The notes: generated from the sequence alone by a model not told the origin. Counted from the stretch's first letter, positions 36,733-46,800 are shown. The stretch is DNA of 64,000 nt from CAVTQY01 sp963736975 (GCA_963736975.1 CAVTQY010000001.1:3906001-3970000), one strand, 5' to 3'. Numbers and translations: made by a program.

Positions 36733-37131
36733 TCACAACATGGGCGGACGATCAGAAAGGCCAGCAGGGGCGCGAAGGTATAAATCCCGAACAGCCACGC
36801 GGCCGGCGCCAAGTCCCTGGACAAGCCGCCCGATCAGGGCACAGACCAGCGTGCCCATCGCGAAAAGCGGCAGGGCGATGCGATAGCTTTCACGCACACC
36901 GACCTGCACGAGCAGACGCGCGCACAGCGCGCCCCCGAGCAGGGAAGCGAGGACGTAGAGTGTAGTGGCCCACGCGAAGAACCGCAGCCCGCCAATGTCG
37001 TGCACCACCGACGGCAGGATCGTGACGACGATGAAGGTGCTGATGGCGTGGATAATCATGCCGCCGCCGATAACGGCGCTGTGCGTGGCGTTGCCGCCTC
37101 GCATCAATTCCAGCCACCCGTCCCGGCGCAT
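36733..37131 (-). pseudogene. MFS transporter N-terminal remnant
   Basis: ATG at 37129-37131 follows AGGAGG and reads MRRDGWLELMRGGNATHSAV, then TFIVVTILPSVVHDIGGLRF and LASLLGGALCARLLVQVGVR, the first three helices of an EmrB-like drug efflux protein. A short deletion follows (TLVCALIGRLVQGLGAG lacks about ten residues). The frame then degenerates, although another frame shows a membrane-like AAWLFGIYTFAPLLAFLI. Non-functional. Its promoter region is shared with the divergent 2-hydroxyacid dehydrogenase. Confidence 0.75.
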
Positions 37132-37197
37132 TATTCCTCCTGGCCCGATCCCGGCAGAATGGGCCAAATCAGCCGCAGCCGGGACAGGAGGACAACG

Positions 37198-38181
37198 GTG
37201 TCGACCTTAGCGATTGCGTTCGGGCTATCCGAGCCGCGCCGTGCCATTGTGGAGCAGGTCCTGGGGAACGCTGCGGACGTGGTGCTGCTGCCGGAGCTTG
37301 AAGATGCGGCGCGGGCCGCGGCTCTGCGCGGCGCAACCGTACTGCTTGCATGGAATACCGGAAAGGAGCTGCGGGCGGGCGAAGCGGACCTGCTGTCAGG
37401 CGCCCGGCTGATCCAGTTCATGAGCGCCGGCACAGACTTTATTCCCGTCGCGGAGCTCCCCGCCGGGGTTCCGGTTGCGGGCAATGGCGGCGCCTACGCA
37501 GAACCGATGGCGGAGCACGCACTAGCCGTGGCGCTGGCTGCCGCCAAGCGGCTGCCGAACGAGCAGGCCGCACTGAGGCGCGGCGAGTTCAATCAGTTCA
37601 ACCAGAACTGGATGCTCAGTGGGGGCGTGTGTGGGATTTTTGGGTTCGGCGGCGTGGGTGCGGCATTTGCCCGGCTGGCGCATGGGATCGGCATGCGCGT
37701 TCACGCCATCAATCGCCGCGGACAGACCACCGAGCCGATCGAGTGGATCGGCACGCCGGAGCGTTTGCACGAGCTGCTGGCGCGATCAGACATACTGTTG
37801 ATCAGTGCACCGCTGACGCGGCAAACCCGCGGTGTCATTAATGCCGCTGCGCTTTCGCGCATGAAGGCGGATGCGATTCTGATCAACCTGGCGCGCGGCG
37901 AAATCATCGACGAGGGGGCGCTGTATGCTCATCTTTTGCGGTACCCCCGGTTTACCGCCTGTATTGACGCCTGGTGGGTCGAGCCGGTGCGGCATGGTGT
38001 GTTTCGGATGGATCACCCATTCCTCGATCTGCCCAATGTCATCGGCTCGCCGCATAATTCGGCACAGGCTGGCGACCCGGACGTGGGGCTGCGGCGGGCA
38101 CTCGCCAATTGCCGCCGCGTATTGGTCGGCGAGGCACCCTTGCATGTGATCGATACTGAGGAGCTGGGAACGAAAACATGA
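37198..38181 (+). CDS. D-isomer-specific 2-hydroxyacid dehydrogenase
   Basis: A 327-residue NAD-dependent dehydrogenase starting at GTG 37198, seven bases after AGGAGG. The nucleotide loop GFGGVG is at 149-154. The active-site Arg is at 233 (INLARGEIIDE), Glu at 262 (DAWWVEP) and His at 286 (GSPHNSAQ). Its Rossmann helix begins after VCGIFGF. It interconverts a 2-keto acid and a D-2-hydroxy acid. It is the first gene of a seven-gene plus-strand group with a kinase, a PLP enzyme, a GntR regulator and a TRAP transporter. Confidence 0.9.
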   Translation: MSTLAIAFGLSEPRRAIVEQVLGNAADVVLLPELEDAARAAALRGATVLLAWNTGKELRAGEADLLSGARLIQFMSAGTDFIPVAELPAGVPVAGNGGAYAEPMAEHALAVALAAAKRLPNEQAALRRGEFNQFNQNWMLSGGVCGIFGFGGVGAAFARLAHGIGMRVHAINRRGQTTEPIEWIGTPERLHELLARSDILLISAPLTRQTRGVINAAALSRMKADAILINLARGEIIDEGALYAHLLRYPRFTACIDAWWVEPVRHGVFRMDHPFLDLPNVIGSPHNSAQAGDPDVGLRRALANCRRVLVGEAPLHVIDTEELGTKT

Positions 38182-38285
38182 GGTTGAGCACGCCGTTGCG
38201 TACGCTGCCCAAAACCGGATAGAGGCCTACGATGCTCGCTTGACGCTCGACCGAAAGGGGGTCGATATGGGGGAAGCGTTACCCA

Positions 38286-39359
38286 ATGATCGCGCAGTAC
38301 GACATCTTTTCGGTCCTCGCGTTACCGCCATTGAATGTCTCGACCGAAGAGGCGGAAGCAATTGCGCTCGCCGAGTGGGGCATCCGCGGGCGCGCAAAGC
38401 TGCTGCGAGGCGAGCGCGACCGCAACTTTCACCTGTGCGCGGAGGATGGCCGGGAATTCGTCCTGAAATTCGCCAACTCTGCTGAGGCGGCAGATTTCCG
38501 GGCGCTGCAGATCGCTGCGTTGAACCACATTGCGCGTGTGGATCCTGACTTGCCTGTCCCGCGTGTGGTGCCGTTATCTGACGGCCGCACGGAGGCTTCA
38601 GTGCAGCACCCGACGGGGGCTGTTCAGCACGTCCGGCTGCTCTCCTGGGTTCAGGGCGAACTTCTCAGCAATGCGCGCCGCAGCGCTACCCAGCGGATCG
38701 CCTGCGGCAGGCTATTGGCTCGGTTACAATTTGCTCTCCAGGGGTTTCGTCATCGGGCGAGTAGCCATGCCATCGTCTGGGATCTGCAGCACGCGCTGCG
38801 GCTGCGCGAGGTGCTGTTCGCCATTCCACATGCGCAGGCCAGGGCCCGTGTCGCCGCGTTGCTCGACTGCTTCGAGAGCGACATGCCGTTACTGAAGGGC
38901 TTCAGGCGACAGGTCCTGCACAATGACATGGGCGTCAATACGCTGGTCGATCCTGCCGATCCTGAGCGGGCCGTCGGCGTGATCGATTTCGGCGACCTAG
39001 CGGAGACTGCGATCATTTTTGACGTTGCGATTGCTGCTGCCGCGCATCTCGGGGAAGATATGCGGGCGCCGGAGGCGATTGGCCATTTCGTCGCTGGCTT
39101 TCATGCGGCCCGGCCGCTCGTGCGGCAGGAGCTTAGCATGTTGCCGTTGCTCATCGGCTTGCGGATGGGGATGGGGCTGACTTTGGCGGCCTGGCAGCGC
39201 CGTTCGCAGCCTGACAATCGGCATTTCGATCTGACAGACGCAACAATTGATCGACGGCTGGCGGCTATCAGCGCGGTAAACTCAGATGAAACGAAAGATG
39301 TTGTAGATCGTCTCTGCGACCGAAAGCTGCGCAGTGAGCAATGCCTGGAGAATACATGA
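38286..39359 (+). CDS. APH-family phosphotransferase (hydroxylysine-kinase-like)
   Basis: A 357-residue kinase of the aminoglycoside phosphotransferase/choline kinase superfamily. FHLCAEDGREFVLKFAN holds the ATP-binding Lys, VLHNDMGVNTLV (210-221) the catalytic Asp214 and Asn218, and GVIDFGDL the metal-binding Asp234. Its stop overlaps the next gene's start (ATGA), and that gene encodes a class III aminotransferase-fold enzyme. The same pair is known as hydroxylysine kinase plus phospholyase, and in some bacteria the two are fused. A hydroxyl-amine substrate is therefore likely, but its identity is inference. Confidence 0.85.
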   Translation: MIAQYDIFSVLALPPLNVSTEEAEAIALAEWGIRGRAKLLRGERDRNFHLCAEDGREFVLKFANSAEAADFRALQIAALNHIARVDPDLPVPRVVPLSDGRTEASVQHPTGAVQHVRLLSWVQGELLSNARRSATQRIACGRLLARLQFALQGFRHRASSHAIVWDLQHALRLREVLFAIPHAQARARVAALLDCFESDMPLLKGFRRQVLHNDMGVNTLVDPADPERAVGVIDFGDLAETAIIFDVAIAAAAHLGEDMRAPEAIGHFVAGFHAARPLVRQELSMLPLLIGLRMGMGLTLAAWQRRSQPDNRHFDLTDATIDRRLAAISAVNSDETKDVVDRLCDRKLRSEQCLENT

Positions 39360-40639
39360 TGATGCAGACCTTAATGGAACGTCGGGACCGAGTGCTCGGT
39401 GCGGGGACGCCGTTGTTCTACAACGAGCCACTGCATATCCTCCGCGGTGAAGGCGTGCATGTGTATGACGCCGAGGGACGATGCTATGTTGATATGTATA
39501 ACAACGTGCCGTGCGTCGGCCATGCAAACCCCCAGGTCGTTGAGGCAATGGCGAAGCAGCAGAGCACGCTTAACGTGCACAGCCGCTACCTGCACGAAGG
39601 CATCGTCGCGTTCGCGGAACGCTTGGTTGGCCTGCATGGTCCAGCGATCGAGAGTGTGGTCGTCAGCTGCTCCGGCACCGAGGCGATCGAGGTTGCGCTG
39701 CGGATGGCACGTTTTGGCACGGGCAAGCGCGGCATTGTCTGCACCAACGCAACTTACCATGGCAACAGCGAAGCAGTGAGCAAGCTGACTCGCCTGGCGG
39801 TTGGACAGAATTCGATTCGTGATGTGCGGTCTTTCCCTTTTCCTGAGACATACCGGCCGGTGTTGCCGGATGCGAGCGGACCGGAGCTCGCTGACGCCTA
39901 TCTTGCCAAGCTGCAGGAAGCGATCCGCAGCCTCGAGCACGAGGGCGACGGGTTCGCCGGGCTGATCCTCTGCTCGATCCTCGCCAACGAGGGCCTGCCG
40001 AATATACCGCGCGGATTCATGGCTCGGGCGGCGGCGATGGCGCGAGCCGCCGGTGGTGTCGTTATTGCCGATGAGGTGCAGGCTGGCTATTGCCGGACCG
40101 GGCGATGGTGGGGCTATGAGGTCACCGGGTTCGAGCCCGATATTGTCGTGACCGGCAAACCGATGGGCAATGGCCTGCCGCTGGCCGCCACCGCCGGAAG
40201 CCGGCCACTCGTCGAGACGTTCCGTGCCCACACTCGCTACTTTAACACCTTCGCATCCAGTCCACTGCAGGCCGCTGTCGGTATGGCCGTGCTCGATGTC
40301 ATCGAGCGGGATGGGTTGCGCGACAATGCTGCGACCATCGGATCCTGGCTGAAAGAGGCACTGCTTGCGCGCAAGACGGATTGTCCTTTCATCGGCGACG
40401 TGCGGGGCCACGGGCTTTTCATTGGCATCGAGATGGTCGGTGACTCTGGCACGAAGACGCCCGATGTGGCGCGGACGGTCGATGTCGTCAACCGGTTGAA
40501 GGAAAAGGGATTTCTCATCAGCAACGCCGGCGTCTTCCGCAACGTCGTCAAGATCCGGCCGCCGCTGATATTTGGCCGGGACCACGCCGAGGCATTCCTC
40601 GCTGCCTTCGACGAGACCATTGCGGAGCAGGACCTCTAG
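39356..40639 (+). CDS. Class III PLP enzyme, probable phospholyase
   Basis: A 427-residue PLP enzyme of the class III aminotransferase fold. The best start is ATG 39356, overlapping the kinase stop; two further ATG codons follow at once. PLP motifs are VVSCSGTEAIEVALRMARFG, GVVIADEVQAGYCRTGRWW with the ring-binding Asp, and IVVTGKPMGNGLPLAAT with the Schiff-base Lys. Coupling to an APH kinase points to the ethanolamine-phosphate/phosphohydroxylysine phospholyase subgroup, which eliminates phosphate and ammonia to give an aldehyde, rather than to a transaminase. That choice needs experimental or phylogenetic confirmation. Confidence 0.85.
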   Translation: MMMQTLMERRDRVLGAGTPLFYNEPLHILRGEGVHVYDAEGRCYVDMYNNVPCVGHANPQVVEAMAKQQSTLNVHSRYLHEGIVAFAERLVGLHGPAIESVVVSCSGTEAIEVALRMARFGTGKRGIVCTNATYHGNSEAVSKLTRLAVGQNSIRDVRSFPFPETYRPVLPDASGPELADAYLAKLQEAIRSLEHEGDGFAGLILCSILANEGLPNIPRGFMARAAAMARAAGGVVIADEVQAGYCRTGRWWGYEVTGFEPDIVVTGKPMGNGLPLAATAGSRPLVETFRAHTRYFNTFASSPLQAAVGMAVLDVIERDGLRDNAATIGSWLKEALLARKTDCPFIGDVRGHGLFIGIEMVGDSGTKTPDVARTVDVVNRLKEKGFLISNAGVFRNVVKIRPPLIFGRDHAEAFLAAFDETIAEQDL

Positions 40640-40744
40640 CTGGGGCTCGGGGTGCCCTGACTGGTAATTGGCACCAATCATCTTGACTGTCGCGTCCGCT
40701 GCTGCAACGATGGTCTCACTGCACCAAAACGAGGGATAGAGCGT

Positions 40745-41473
40745 GTGAGTCTTTCGAACTCTGCGGTGGATCGCCGATCGCTCGACCGCAAAGCTGCCGA
40801 CATTTTACGCGAGGACATCCTGAGCGGGCGGCTGGCGCCGGGCTGTCGGCTCGTAGAAACGACCTTGGCAAGCCAGCTGGCGGTTAGCCGAAGCACGCTA
40901 AGGACTGCTTTGCGCGCGCTGAGCCATGAGGATCTGGTTGACCAGGTCGCCTACACCAAATGGACGGTGCCGGAGATTTCAGACCGCGATGCCTGGGAGT
41001 TGTACACGCTTCGCAGCAGCCTCGAAGGCCTGGCGTCACGATTGGCCGCGCAGCGGCGCTCCCGCCAATCGGTCGCGACGCTCGAGGCAGCTTTCGATCG
41101 GCTGGCAAGGGCTGTCGGCGCGCGGCGGCATCGGGACGTCGCTGAAGCAGACCTGGGGCTGCACAAGACGATTGTGGGGATCACTGAGCACAAGCGCCTT
41201 ATCGCCCAATACCGGCTGCTGGAGCAGCAGATGCGGCGGTATATCGTTCTTTCGAACGCGCTCATTGTCGATCTGTGTCAGATGCTCGCCGAACATCAGC
41301 CAATCGTCGAAGCCATTGCCGCTGGTGACAGCGATCGGGCCGAGAAGCTTGCACGTGATCATAATGCTCCGGAGGTTGAGAAAATCGCGGCCCGGTTGGA
41401 ACGCGAACGCGGTACGGCTGCGCCGGAGGTGCAATCATCGCCGCCGAAAATGAGACGGCGCCAGCACGCATAG
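40745..41473 (+). CDS. GntR-family regulator, FCD domain
   Basis: A 242-residue regulator, probably starting at GTG 40745 behind GAGGGA. The winged helix spans about residues 12-75 (LREDILSGRLAPGCRLVETT, then LASQLAVSRSTLRTALRAL). The FCD effector domain follows, with metal-site residues in LGLHKTIVGITEHKRL, MLAEHQPIVEAIAAGD and ARDHNAPEVEK. It sits between the enzyme genes and the TRAP genes and most likely controls both according to the imported compound or a breakdown product. Confidence 0.9.
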   Translation: MSLSNSAVDRRSLDRKAADILREDILSGRLAPGCRLVETTLASQLAVSRSTLRTALRALSHEDLVDQVAYTKWTVPEISDRDAWELYTLRSSLEGLASRLAAQRRSRQSVATLEAAFDRLARAVGARRHRDVAEADLGLHKTIVGITEHKRLIAQYRLLEQQMRRYIVLSNALIVDLCQMLAEHQPIVEAIAAGDSDRAEKLARDHNAPEVEKIAARLERERGTAAPEVQSSPPKMRRRQHA

Positions 41474-41497
41474 TTTTTTATGTAGAGGGAGGGAAAC

Positions 41498-42523
41498 ATG
41501 GCCGGCAAACGGGCGATCACTGGGGCAACACTGGGACGTCGGGTACTTCTTGCCGGCGGCGTAGCAATGGTGGCAATACCCGCTGCTCGGGTTGCTTCTG
41601 CAGCGGGCAAACCGTTCAGGATCTCCACCCCAGGCACTCCGGACGAGTGGCAATCCAGGGCGCTTGAAGTCTTCAAAAAAGAGCTTGATGCCGCCCTGCC
41701 GGGACAGTTCGACGTGCAGATTTTCTATAACGGTACCCTGTTCGCGCAGGGCACCGAAATCGAGGCGATGCAACGGGGCAACCTGGAGGTGGGCATGATC
41801 TCACCCCAGGACATCGCCAATCTCATCCCGGAATACTCGATCTTCGCCGCAGGCTATCTGATCCGCGACCCGAAGCACCTGGATGCCGTGTTCGACGGCG
41901 ATATCGGCAAGGAATACGGCGCCCGCGTGGACAAGGACATCGGCATTCATCTCGTCCGCAGCCAATATCTTGGCACGCGCCATATTATTCTGCGCAAGCA
42001 GCGTGATATTAAGACGCCCGCGGACATGGCGGGCATCAAGCTGCGTATGCCCGGATCGGAGACCTGGCAGTTCCTGGGCAAGGCGCTCGGCGCAAATCCC
42101 ACCCCGCTCGCCTTCGAGGAAGTGTATCTCGCAATGCAGACGGGAACGGTCGATGGGCTGGAGAACCCATTGCCGGACGCCGAGGCATCGAAGTTCTATG
42201 AGGTATCGAAGCAGGTCGTGCTGACAGGACATATGGTCGCCAACACCTTCTTTGCCGTGGCCAAGCCGTACTGGGACGGACTTTCCGCCGGGCAAAAGGC
42301 TGCAGTGGAGGCGGCCGAAGCCAAGGCCAAGGCTTTCAACGACAGTGGTGTCACCAAAACCGAGGCGGATGCTCAGGGCTTCTTTCAAAGCAAGGGTGTG
42401 GCGGTCACCACGCCCGATGTGACCGCTTTCCGCGATCACGTGCAGAAGATGTTTCTGGACTCCAAATTCGCGGCCAACTGGCCAAAAGGGATGCTGGACC
42501 GCATCAACGCCACACCGGGTTGA
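41498..42523 (+). CDS. dctP: TRAP transporter substrate-binding protein (DctP)
   Basis: A 341-residue periplasmic binding protein starting at ATG 41498 after GAGGGAGGG. The signal region contains GRRVLLAGGVAMVAIPAARV. Family segments are YNGTLFAQGTEIEAMQRGNL, IKTPADMAGIKLRMPGSETW with the ligand-binding Arg, and FEEVYLAMQTGTVDGLENPL. It is only about 25 bases downstream of the GntR gene. It delivers the substrate of the kinase-phospholyase pathway if the cluster is one unit. Confidence 0.93.
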   Translation: MAGKRAITGATLGRRVLLAGGVAMVAIPAARVASAAGKPFRISTPGTPDEWQSRALEVFKKELDAALPGQFDVQIFYNGTLFAQGTEIEAMQRGNLEVGMISPQDIANLIPEYSIFAAGYLIRDPKHLDAVFDGDIGKEYGARVDKDIGIHLVRSQYLGTRHIILRKQRDIKTPADMAGIKLRMPGSETWQFLGKALGANPTPLAFEEVYLAMQTGTVDGLENPLPDAEASKFYEVSKQVVLTGHMVANTFFAVAKPYWDGLSAGQKAAVEAAEAKAKAFNDSGVTKTEADAQGFFQSKGVAVTTPDVTAFRDHVQKMFLDSKFAANWPKGMLDRINATPG

Positions 42524-42538
42524 AGGCAGGACTGGTTC

Positions 42539-43033
42539 ATGCGGGGGTTACGGCCCGGAATGCTGCTGCCGAGCCTTCGGGGCGGCGCTGAGCTGGCAGC
42601 AGCATTGTTGTTCGCCGCAATGTTTGCCGCCTTCGTGATCCAGGTGATCTCGCGCTACGTTTTCGATGCACCGGTCTCCTGGACGCTCGAGATCTGCTCG
42701 ATCACCTATGTCTGGATCGTCTTCTTCGCCGCGGGCACGATCGTGACAGCCCGGCAGCATATTACCTTCGACATGCTGTATGGCGCGCTGAGCGCGCCCT
42801 CGCAGCGCTTGGCCGCGATCTTTACAACGGCAAGCATGCTGGTGATCTTTGCCGTCTGCTTGCCGCCTGTGTTGGGCTATATCCGCTTCGTCTCTCGCAT
42901 GCATACCCTTATTCTCAACATCAGACTCGATTTTATCTACAGCTGCTTTGGCATTTTCATGATCGGCACGATTATCGGCGCGGCGGTACGACTGTATCGC
43001 CTGCTGGGCAAACACTGGCGCGTGAGCCTCTGA
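42539..43033 (+). CDS. dctQ: TRAP transporter small permease (DctQ)
   Basis: A 164-residue four-span protein. WTLEICSITYVWIVFFAAGT is the signature, followed by VTARQHITFDMLYGAL. It starts 15 bases after dctP and ends 12 bases before dctM. Intact. Confidence 0.92.
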   Translation: MRGLRPGMLLPSLRGGAELAAALLFAAMFAAFVIQVISRYVFDAPVSWTLEICSITYVWIVFFAAGTIVTARQHITFDMLYGALSAPSQRLAAIFTTASMLVIFAVCLPPVLGYIRFVSRMHTLILNIRLDFIYSCFGIFMIGTIIGAAVRLYRLLGKHWRVSL

Positions 43034-43045
43034 GCGGCCGGAAGT

Positions 43046-44347
43046 ATGACCATTGCCGCTGCCGTGATGCTCGGGAGCTTCTTCGTGTGGGGCGCCTTAG
43101 GTATGCCGATCGGCTTCGCCATGCTCTCCTCGGCATTCCTTTATCTGATGCTGCGGGGACAGGACATTGCATTGGTGGCCTCCCAGTCCCTGAATGGACT
43201 TTTCCGCAGCTTCGTCCTGTTGGCCGTTCCACTGTTCATCGTCGCGGCCGAGATCATGAACGCCGGCACGATCAGCGAGCGTCTCCTGAAGTTCGCGAGC
43301 CTCATCGTGGGGCGTGTCCGCGGCGGCCTGGGGCACGTTACCGTGATCGCCAGCATGATCTTCTCCGGCATGAGCGGAAGCGCCATTGCCGATGCGGCCG
43401 GTCCCGGCAAACTGATGATCGAGATGATGCTGAAGGAGGGGCGTTACGGGCCGGGCTTCGCCGGAGCCTTGGCCGCGGCTGCTGCCACTATCGGTCCCAT
43501 CATCCCGCCATCGATCCCGATGGTGCTCTACGCCATGGTGGCCAATACGTCGGTCGGTTACCTGTTCCTCGGCGGGTTTCTGCCGGGCGTATTGATGGGC
43601 CTCTCGCTCATGGCCGTGATAGCGATCATCGCGCGGCGTGACAATCTGCCGGTCGAGGAGCCGGTACGGATGACCGAAGTGCCGGGGATTTTGCGCGATT
43701 CCGTGCCGGCCCTGCTGCTTCCTTTGATACTGTTGGGCGGTATCTATAGCGGGGTCGCCACGCCCACGGAGGCGGCCGCGATCGCGGCGGCCTACGCTCT
43801 GCTGTTGTCCTGCTTCGTCTATCGGGCGATCGGCTTCAGGGAGGTGACGGAGCTTTTCGTTGGTGCGTCACGCTCGACGGCAATCGTGGCCCTGGTCGTC
43901 GCCGGTGCGCTGCTGGTCAACTACGTCATCGCGGCCGAGCAGATTCCCAACCAGATCGGCGCCTGGATCCAGTCGCTTCATGTCTCGCGATTGGGCTTCC
44001 TGCTGGTCATCAATCTGCTGTTCCTGGTGCTCGGCTGTTTTCTTGACACCTTGCTTATGTTGTTGGTGATTGTGCCGATCGCGATGCCGAGCATCACTGC
44101 GCTGGGCATCGACAAGGTACACTTCGGGGTCACCACGACCGTCAATCTGATGATCGGCATGGTCACGCCGCCTTACAGCGAGCTGCTATTCGTCGTCACC
44201 GGTATCACCGGCATCTCTCTGAGCTCGATGTACCGCTATATCTGGCCCTTCATTCTGGCGCTGGTCGCGTCTTTGCTGATTATGCTTGCTCTGCCGGACA
44301 TCGTGCTCTGGCTGCCAATCAGGTTCGGGTATGCTCCGGGTGAATAA
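43046..44347 (+). CDS. dctM: TRAP transporter large permease (DctM)
   Basis: A 433-residue multi-span permease. ALAAAAATIGPIIPPSIPMV and TTVNLMIGMVTPPYSELLFV are the two conserved half-sites. The membrane topology is complete from FFVWGALGMPIGFAMLSSAF to LALPDIVLWLPIRF. Last gene of the operon. Its sequence differs clearly from the DctM at 22843, so this is a separate system and not a recent duplicate. Confidence 0.93.
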   Translation: MTIAAAVMLGSFFVWGALGMPIGFAMLSSAFLYLMLRGQDIALVASQSLNGLFRSFVLLAVPLFIVAAEIMNAGTISERLLKFASLIVGRVRGGLGHVTVIASMIFSGMSGSAIADAAGPGKLMIEMMLKEGRYGPGFAGALAAAAATIGPIIPPSIPMVLYAMVANTSVGYLFLGGFLPGVLMGLSLMAVIAIIARRDNLPVEEPVRMTEVPGILRDSVPALLLPLILLGGIYSGVATPTEAAAIAAAYALLLSCFVYRAIGFREVTELFVGASRSTAIVALVVAGALLVNYVIAAEQIPNQIGAWIQSLHVSRLGFLLVINLLFLVLGCFLDTLLMLLVIVPIAMPSITALGIDKVHFGVTTTVNLMIGMVTPPYSELLFVVTGITGISLSSMYRYIWPFILALVASLLIMLALPDIVLWLPIRFGYAPGE

Positions 44348-44731
44348 ACGAGCATCCTGCTCTGCACTGCGCGCGCGTTGCCTGTGATCAGACTAAACAC
44401 ACCTGCGCAACCGGCGCCTACTGTTCCGTCCAACAGGTTCGCTGCACGCTCTCGATCGGAAGCAGACCGTCGATGACCATTGGCAGCCACAGGTTGTGCG
44501 CTTATTGAGCCGAGAGTGTGTCGAACTCCGGGCCGAAGCAGCGTGCTATAGAGGCGCCACGCTTTAGTTCCTCGAATCTTGCTTCAGTGGTGGCAAGCGC
44601 GAGCGAGCCTGTTTGGCGGAAGCCAGTTGCCTGGCCGATCCCCAAGGGGATGCCCCTTGTTCTGCCTCGATCAGCCGCCACCTGAGCGGCTGGCGCCCTT
44701 CCGTCTTTCGTCTAGCCGCCGTCGCCAGTCA
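44348..44731. other. Intergenic stretch, no gene seen
   Basis: 384 bases downstream of dctM. No supported gene and no strong terminator hairpin noticed. Short frames are chance. Confidence 0.45.
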
Positions 44732-44950
44732 TTACAGGCGAGATTTCCGTAAGCCCTCGATGACTTGTGTAAAGCGCCGCCCGACCTCGAGACTTCCGGC
44801 CAGATTGTAGTAGCGCTCGGCAGTATCCGGCGTGGTATGTCCGAGCACGACGCGGATAATGTGCATTTCTGTGGGGGCACAGATAGCAACGGCTGTTGCA
44901 ACGCAATCGCGGAACATGTGCGGACTAATACCGCTCTGCACTGTTGTTGA
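44732..44950 (-). pseudogene. Tyrosine integrase C-terminal remnant
   Basis: The minus strand reads ISPHMFRDCVATAVAI, VVLGHTTPDTAERYYNLAGS and RRFTQVIEGLRKSRL before the stop. The catalytic Arg (MFRD), His (LGHTT) and Tyr (ERYYN) of the tyrosine recombinase C-terminus are all present. The N-terminal part is cut off by the IS630 element that begins just to the right. It shows an integrated element once ended here. Confidence 0.8.
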
Positions 44951-45664
44951 CTCGGGTGTGATTTGGAGCGGCGCGGGGAGCGCTGGTTGGGTGACGGCCT
45001 GACCTGATGGGGTGGGCTGATGGGCGGCAAGCGCTTGGTGATTCGTGGTGACATATCGCCTGCGGAGCTTCGGAAGCGTGCACGGCAGGAGCCGGATCGC
45101 ACGGCTGCGGCGCGCATGCAGGCGATCGCGAACGCGCTCGAGGGCATGACGCGAGCCGAGGCGGCACGGTTGGCCGGGATGGAGCGGCAGGCGTTACACG
45201 ACGCGGTAGGTCGCTACAACGCCGAGGGCCTGGATGGACTACACGACCGCCCCCGTCCGGGCGCCAAGCCGCGGCTCGACGAGGAGCAGATGAAGCAACT
45301 TCGGCAGGTCGTGCTGGACGGTCCGGATGCGGAAGAAACCGGCCTGTCGGCATGGACATTGGCGGACCTGTGCGATGAAGTTACGCGCCGCTGGGGCGTG
45401 CGCTACCACGCGGGGCACATGTCCAAGCTGATGAAGAAGCTCGGCTTGTCGCGGCAGAAGGCCAGGCCGTCGCACCCGAAGGCCGATCCGGCGGCGCGGG
45501 AAGCGTTCGCAAAAGGGGGCTTCAAAATGAGCTGGATCGCATCGCAGCGGCCAATCCGGGCAAACGCCTGACACTCTGGTTTCAGATGCTATGAGGAAGG
45601 ACACCGCCAGGATGAATCGTCCAAGATTGGGAAGCGTCCGAACCGAGACCAGGAGCCCGCCATC

Positions 45665-46800
45665 ATGCCATCCCAGAATGCTATCCACGTCGCCATCGAA
45701 CTCAGCTTCTCATCGTGGCTTGTCGGCGTGCGGCTGGCCGGCACCGAGAAGCCGCGACTGCACCGCGTGGAGGGCGGCAACACCACCGCGCTGCTGACCC
45801 TGATTGCAGAGCAGCGCTCGCACGCACGACCAAGCTCGGCGGGAGCGCGGACGTCGTCTGCTGCTTCGAGGCAGGTCGGGATGGGTTCTGGTTGCATCGA
45901 TTGCTGACGGCGCACGGCATCGCTGCTTACGTGCTCGAGCCGACCAGCATTCTGGTGAACCGTCGCGCACGTCGGGCCAAAACCGACCGGCTCGATGCCG
46001 AGGGCATGCTGCGCGTGCTCGCCGCCTGGCTGGGAGGAGATCGCCAGGTGTGCAGCATGGTGCGCGTCCCCACACCGGAGGAGGAGGATGCCAAGCGACC
46101 ACATCGCGAGCGCGGGCACCTCGTGCAGGAAAAGCTGCGTATCGAGAACAGGATCGAGGCACTGCTGTTCACGCAGGGCATCCGGGGCAGGCCATCGTTG
46201 CGCTCATGGGAACGCGATCTTGCGGCGCTGCGCACCGGCGACGGACGCACGCTGCCGCCTTTGCTGCGAACCGAGCTGGACCGCTTGCGGCGTCGGCTTG
46301 TCCTGGTGCTGGAGCTGATCCGCGAGATCGAGGCCGAGCGCACTGAGGCGCTGGCCGCAACCGCGGAGGACACGATGATCCGGAAAATTACCGCGCTCCA
46401 GCGCATCCGTGGCGTCGGCACGAATTTCGCGACCGTGCTGGTGCGTGAGGTACTCTACCGCTCCTTCAACAACCGCCGTCAACTTGCAAGCTACGTCGGC
46501 ATCGCGCCCATGCCCTACCAGAGCGGCGGCGTTGACCGTGATCGCAGCATCAGCCGCGCCGGCAATCCCCGGGCGCGCACGACACTCATCCAGCTCGCCT
46601 GGCTGTGGCTGCGTTACCAGCCGGGCAGCGCGCTCGCCATCTGGTTTCGCGAGCGCGTTGGCACGCTGCAGGGGCGCACGCGGCGGATTGCCATCGTGGC
46701 AATGGCCAGGAAGCTGCTGATCGCGCTCTGGCGCTATGCCGAGACCGGCGTGATGCCGGACGGCGTTGCAATCAGGACCGACGCAACGACCGCGGCGTAG
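45665..46800 (+). pseudogene. IS110-family transposase, one frameshift
   Basis: The start at ATG 45665 reads MPSQNAIHVAIELSFSSWLV, carrying the first acidic catalytic residue. Near 45822 the reading moves to the main frame, which continues TKLGGSADVVCCFEAGRDGF and KTDRLDAEGMLRVLAAWL (DEDD residues). A coiled middle follows, then ITALQRIRGVGTNFATVLV and SYVGIAPMPYQSGGVDRDRS with the C-terminal catalytic Ser region. It ends at 46800. Apart from that one shift the gene looks complete, so it may be a recent inactivation, a sequencing error, or start internally. The related copy at 28480 is far more damaged. Confidence 0.85.

Noticed and set aside
19728..37131. The C-terminal MFS remnant at 19.7 kb and the N-terminal MFS remnant at 36.7 kb as two halves of one gene
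   Set aside because: They lie 17 kb apart on the same strand with intact operons between, and I cannot show they are of the same subfamily. Treated as separate relics.
39371..40681. A 436-residue minus-strand open frame opposite the class III PLP enzyme
   Set aside because: The plus strand carries unmistakable PLP motifs. The antisense frame is the usual third-position artefact in GC-rich DNA.
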